From assembly GCF_003254395.2 (NCBI RefSeq), contig NW_020555864.1, positions 28,712 to 92,711 on the forward strand: 64,000 nucleotides of DNA, in the 5' to 3' direction. Positions 59,741 to 64,000 of the stretch are shown in pieces. The notes under the pieces are model-generated. The model did no database searches. It saw only the letters and a list, made by a program, of their open reading frames with translations, and was not told the origin of the DNA. Made by a program: the position numbers and the translations under genes. The DNA comes from Apis mellifera (Eukaryota > Arthropoda > Insecta > Hymenoptera > Apidae). The stretch's first letter is position 1, and every line of letters starts with the position of its first letter.

Positions 59741-60175
59741 AATGGTTCGGTGGATGTAAGATAATGGTTGCTTATAAAATGTTCTTCGACAGATATCGTA
59801 GCATATGATATCCTTCTTAAAGATGAGTGAACTGTATAAGACTGGTTACTTGCGGAGCGCATAACTAGAGAGCAGGGTCTCTTTCAAAGTCATAGCAGGC
59901 ATCATTCGCATCCAACGGATAGAGAATGTCTTAGAACAAAACTAATGTAATTGTCATACTCGGCGATCGAACTACGATGTGATCACCATGAGACTCTATT
60001 TGCAACTGAAGTTTATACCCTCAGAAAAATTCCTTCCTGGCTTAATTAGAAAAGTCAAGGTCAGTTTCCCGGTGGGGCACGCCAATAACCAATAATATCT
60101 CGGCTAATGCCCGAATCGTGACTGGCCAAGTTCGAGAAAATTTTTCGCTTGAGTAGTAATCTGAAATCCTTTTTT
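59741..60175. other. unique GC-richer island
   Basis: About 430 bp with far more G+C than its surroundings, containing ACTTGCGGAGCGCATAACTA, ACTCGGCGATCGAACTACGA and CAGTTTCCCGGTGGGGCACG. I find no second copy in the window and no long open frame, tRNA or rRNA signature. It may be a conserved non-coding exon, a regulatory island or an old insertion. Confidence 0.5.
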
Positions 60176-60504
60176 CCGATACTTTTCTATTATTTTTTAT
60201 AAAAAGGATAATGTGTATATAAAATGGATATATTTTTCATAAATATTTACATACTTTTTTATAAAATCTTTTTATATCTTTCATGCATTATTATTTATCT
60301 ATAGTGCATTATTATTTATTATATATAATAAATATGAGAACATTTTTTGTCAAATATATTAGTGGATAATATAATAATATATGATAGATATACTAGGAAT
60401 ACGATAAGCTTAAATATTATGTATAATGTTGATATACAATATAATAATAATAATAATTATAATAATAATATACAATACAAGTAGAAATATATGTTTAAAT
60501 GTAT
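60176..60504. other. AT-rich linker
   Basis: AATAATAAT-type simple repeats near 60440-60475; no gene. Confidence 0.5.
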
Positions 60505-63019
60505 GTTTCTGATATATCCATGTGTATCTAAATATTTTTTAATTTTATAATTTATTGATTACAAATATTATTTATTTAAAGTAAAATAAAACAAATATTT
60601 ATTTATTTAAAGTATTACGTAATTTAAATCTTCAATTATAATATTATATTATATAATTGAAAATATTAAATAATATTTATTTTGAATATTTATTTTGAAT
60701 ACTTCATTTATTATTCGCTTTATCAATATGTTACAAAATAATATAAATCAATAATCTGTATTTATATCTGTTTGTATATCTTTTCATTTGATTTTTAATC
60801 CTTAATTCGTTTCTGAAAAACTCCGAATTTTCATGTTTCATGTGATTGTAATTTTGAATTATTTCTTAAATATATGTATTTAATATTCTAATCTTATTTG
60901 AATATTCAAGGATAATACATGATTTTTATCTACTGAAGAACATGTCATATATAAAAAATGTTCATTTGCAATTTGAATTTATCATAAAAGATTACCGAAT
61001 AAGTATGAAGTAATATGATTTATGAAGTAAGAATTATAATATATTATAAGAAAAATTTTAGTTGTAATAATTTTTATTATAACTTCTTCTTTATTCTTTC
61101 TAATTTATTATTAGTAGTTATTATTACTAGTTACATTAGCTATATACACTAGTTACATAGCATTATTAATATTATATAGCAGATTATAAATATTAATAAA
61201 TTAAATGAATAAAATAAAAATAACATTCACTAATTATTTAAAAATTTAATCTTTATTTCATAACACTATATAATCTTTATTTTTTAATATTATAGTAATT
61301 TTTAATATTATAGTAACTATTATTAGACTATATTATTTTTATTTATTAAAAATAAAATAGACTATATTAAAATTAATTAAATTAATTAAATTCAATACCT
61401 AAGATAGTTTTGAATCCATACTTCAAACAATTAATATACAATTTATTTAAGAATCATAGCTTTATTCATTATTTATATATTTCATACTGCATTATTGCAT
61501 TTTTGATCTTATAAATAAAAAATTATAGTTAATTCTTTTTTGTCATTAAATAAAAGATATATAATATAATGCATACGTAATCTGGCATTTTCATCATAAT
61601 ATTCATTCAAATTAAATTTTGAATCTTTTTTATCGTTAAGGACAAAAACCAGGATTAATTATAAAATAATTAATGTAGCTGGAATTTCATTTTCAGGACC
61701 AGTATTATTAATAGTTTAATAATTTATGTGCGAATACAATTCATATTTTCTTCATATTTTCCAAACTCTTAATAACAATGGAAACTAAGATATAACAATT
61801 GCTTCATAAGTCACAGTTGCATGCCAAATAGTTTGCAAAAAACGGTCGTAAGGTCGTATCTGACTCTTATGCATTATAATGCGATCTCGTAAATGTCCAT
61901 TCTTGGAAATCGTCTTCCAATACTGTCATTCATCATTAGTTTCAATTTGCATTTTTGACGAAGCTGTATTGAAGAAAGAATCAAAACTCGCGACAGTTTT
62001 CCGAAATCGTAATCAAAATAGATTTCAGATTAGATCGTTAGGTAGAACTGAAATAAAACTTAGATCAAAATTAAAATTGAGATAGAATTTAGATCAGATC
62101 GTAATCAAATGCTACAAAAATCAAATTTAATTTCGCATTTAATCAAAAATCAATCAGAAAATATTAGAATATTAGAAATCATAGAATTTATTCCGTTACT
62201 AATCGCAAAATGATTAGAATTAAGATTAAAATATAAATTTTATGTAAGATTTAAATAAATTTTATTTAACAATAAATGATTAAAAAATATTCTCAATATT
62301 ATAAAAATTTAAGATATCATCGATCTTCTTGACACATAAGTTCGTTAAGAAATGACTGCTCTATCGTATCGCATAGAAGACTGCTGCCACTATTACGAAA
62401 TTCAAGGAAAACCTATGTTTTCTACCAATTGTATCAAATCTGATTTTTCAAGTATAATATCGACGAATAATCCAGCAGTTTTTTAATTTTTATTATTAAT
62501 AACATCATAATAATTTATTATGATAAAAAATTGACATAATTTTACTATTTTTATTGTTTCATCATGTCTTTAATAATTTCTTAAGATAATAAAAATAATA
62601 ATCGATATTTTTATAAACTAAAACTAAATTTACATTTTTATGATATTAATTTTCGACTTATTCAATTATAATTGTACTAAGATATTTTAAATATTATTTT
62701 ATGTGAAAAACAATTATAGATTATTCATATACAATAGATTGTTTTATAACTGTTTTTTAAACATTTTATAAATTAAAATTATATTAAAATAAAAGATATT
62801 TAAGATTGAAATCTTAATTGCGAAACTTATGATATATGCATTACGAATAATATTAGTAACCTCAAGCAATAAACTATCAATCGAAGGAAAAAACATAAAA
62901 AAAAATCACACCATGTTACTATAGGCTTTTTTAGGACTTTTTGATTAACTGAAATGATGCAAATTTAATTTACTAAACTGCGCGAAAATTGAAACATTAA
63001 ATAATATAATATTAGTTTA

Positions 63020-63629
63020 AAAATGGATCATTTTCATTACGTTTCTTTAGCAAATCGCAGCTGTTAATGCATTGCGTTAAATGCTTTTCTTTCCTCAGTT
63101 CATGAGGAACCCATGTTTTTCAACATAGCCAAGTTGTTTTAAATGGTTTTCAATGCATGTATGTGATACATGAAGCTTCTCTGCAATCTCACGAGTTGTA
63201 CTGTGAGGATCCGAATCGATTATTGCTTTGATTAGGTCGTCATCAACTTCAACTGGACGACCAGAGCGTTTTTCGTCTTTAAGTGAAAAATCACCAGAAC
63301 GAAATTTGTCAAACCAATTTTGACACTGTCGTTCTTTTAAGGCTTCGTCGCCATAAACAGCACATAACTTTTTGCGATGCGTTTTTCCCTTTGCGAAAAT
63401 AAAAAAGCAAAATATGACGATAATGTTCCTTTTGATTTTCCATTTTTCAACGAACGCCAAACGAAAACTACGCAACCGATCAAAAAACTTTTTTTACTGA
63501 TTGACAGCTGAATTGCCAACTATCAAATAACAAAATGTGTTTTACATTTGGACTACGCCAGCAAACCTAAAAATTCAACTGAAGCCATCTACGAGTGAAA
63601 TCTACAATTATTTAATTGCCAACCCAATA
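63020..63629 (-). mobile_element. Hsmar1-like mariner, 3'-deleted copy
   Basis: Right end has the terminal repeat TTGCCAACCCAA (63616-27) next to TA, as in the copy at 17446. The leader and N-terminal half of the transposase are present, but the element stops at about 63020, inside the codons for NENDPF, and has no left terminal repeat. It therefore holds what the 17446 copy lacks and lacks what that copy holds. The paralogous site at about 55455 is empty, which dates the insertion after duplication D3. Confidence 0.9.
63095..63475 (-). pseudogene. mariner transposase pseudogene, N-terminal half only
   Basis: 126-codon open frame on the minus strand. The first helix-turn-helix region is partly visible (EALKERQCQNWFDKFRSGDF, about 63350-63290), then SLKDEKRSGRPVEVDDDLIK and STTREIAEKLHVSHTCIENH. 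It ends with QLGYVEKHGFLMN where the linker (normally WVP.EL) begins, because of a frameshift near 63105. The catalytic domain is absent, so it cannot transpose; the DNA-binding domain is nearly complete. A normal mariner transposase is about 345 residues. Confidence 0.88.
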
Positions 63630-63849
63630 GTTTTCTGTACATTGAGATTCTACGAATGTCCGTTAATGAAAAAATATAATAAAAATTAAGCATAAAAATT
63701 AATTACCAATAAAAATTAATCAAATTAGACAGAATTAAAAACGCAATAAAATAATTTAAGAAAGTAAATAAATATGTGAAAAGTGTAATATAAAAAAGAA
63801 AAGAAATACAAAAGCTCATTTAATTAGGAGAAACTAGAACATAGAAAAA

Positions 63850-64000
63850 TTAAAGCATTCTTAGCATTCTTCTTTATGCATAGTTCTTATCTTTTCCAAA
63901 AAAAAAAAAAAAAAAAAATTAATGAATGAATGAAATGAAAATTATTGAATCTTTTTAATAAAATATTTTTCATATACTCTTTTTAAGAGAATTTTGAAAA
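63850..64000. repeat. element E7, copy g, cut by the window end
   Basis: ATAGTTCTTATCTTTTCC (about 63881) followed by an A-run and TTAATGAATGAATGAAATGA matches copy f at 55700-55830; the diagnostic 3' half lies beyond the window. Confidence 0.5.

Larger units (their letters stand above)
60505..64000 (+). repeat. segmental duplication D3, copy 2, running out of the window
   Basis: Partner of 52985-55830. Interrupted at about 62955-63630 by a truncated mariner plus about 65 bp of extra sequence; homology resumes at GAATGTCCGTTAATGAAAAA (about 63653, partner about 55480) and continues to the last base. Confidence 0.92.

Overview
This is a very AT-rich eukaryotic nuclear window with no intact protein-coding gene that I can support. 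Long (AT)n microsatellites, several decayed mariner/Tc1 transposons and three nuclear copies of mitochondrial DNA (NUMTs) with the ancestral insect gene order (ND4/ND4L minus, trnT, trnP minus, ND6, CytB; and ATP6-COX3) point to an insect. The base composition, NUMT load and transposon types suggest a hymenopteran, most likely a bee such as Apis. That is inference; no species-diagnostic gene is present.

Layout. 1-15.6 kb: AT-rich sequence with one mariner pseudogene (5.7-6.56 kb), an orphan mariner end (2.67 kb) and a Tc1/mariner deletion derivative (11.1-11.66 kb). 15.6-19.3 kb: two duplicated segments whose partners lie at 48.0-49.8 and 38.1-38.7 kb, separated by a Hsmar1-like mariner. 19.7-31.3 kb: two copies of a roughly 3 kb block that is richer in GC than its surroundings, with a tandemly arranged structured element family between and after them. 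34-35.4 kb: an inverted member of that family and other short repeats. 35.8-38.1, 41.5-42.2 and 46.7-48.0 kb: NUMTs. 39.4-40.8 kb: a broken, formerly spliced gene whose inverted sister copy lies at 58.0-59.3 kb. 52.98-55.83 and 60.5-64.0 kb: a direct segmental duplication, the second copy carrying a mariner that the first lacks.

The most interesting material is non-coding. Two element families, called E7 and E8 here, and the 3 kb block (called L) recur as GC-richer islands. They contain inverted repeats whose arms differ between paralogous copies yet still pair. In E7 this includes a stem at 26081-26141 against 27391-27544 with four two-sided A-T/G-C exchanges, and a second long-range stem with two-sided changes among three copies. 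Conserved splice-like signals on the minus strand of block L, and a CpG-richer promoter-like stretch at 23.9-24.7 kb, make a family of structured, possibly spliced non-coding RNAs a plausible reading. Decayed inverted repeats evolving under AT drift and hairpin template switching are the main alternatives.

Functional interplay between genes cannot be described, because none is intact. The window reads as a duplication-rich accessory region in which NUMTs, mariners and paralogous non-coding blocks have been reshuffled. All similarities were read by eye; no alignment or folding program was run.
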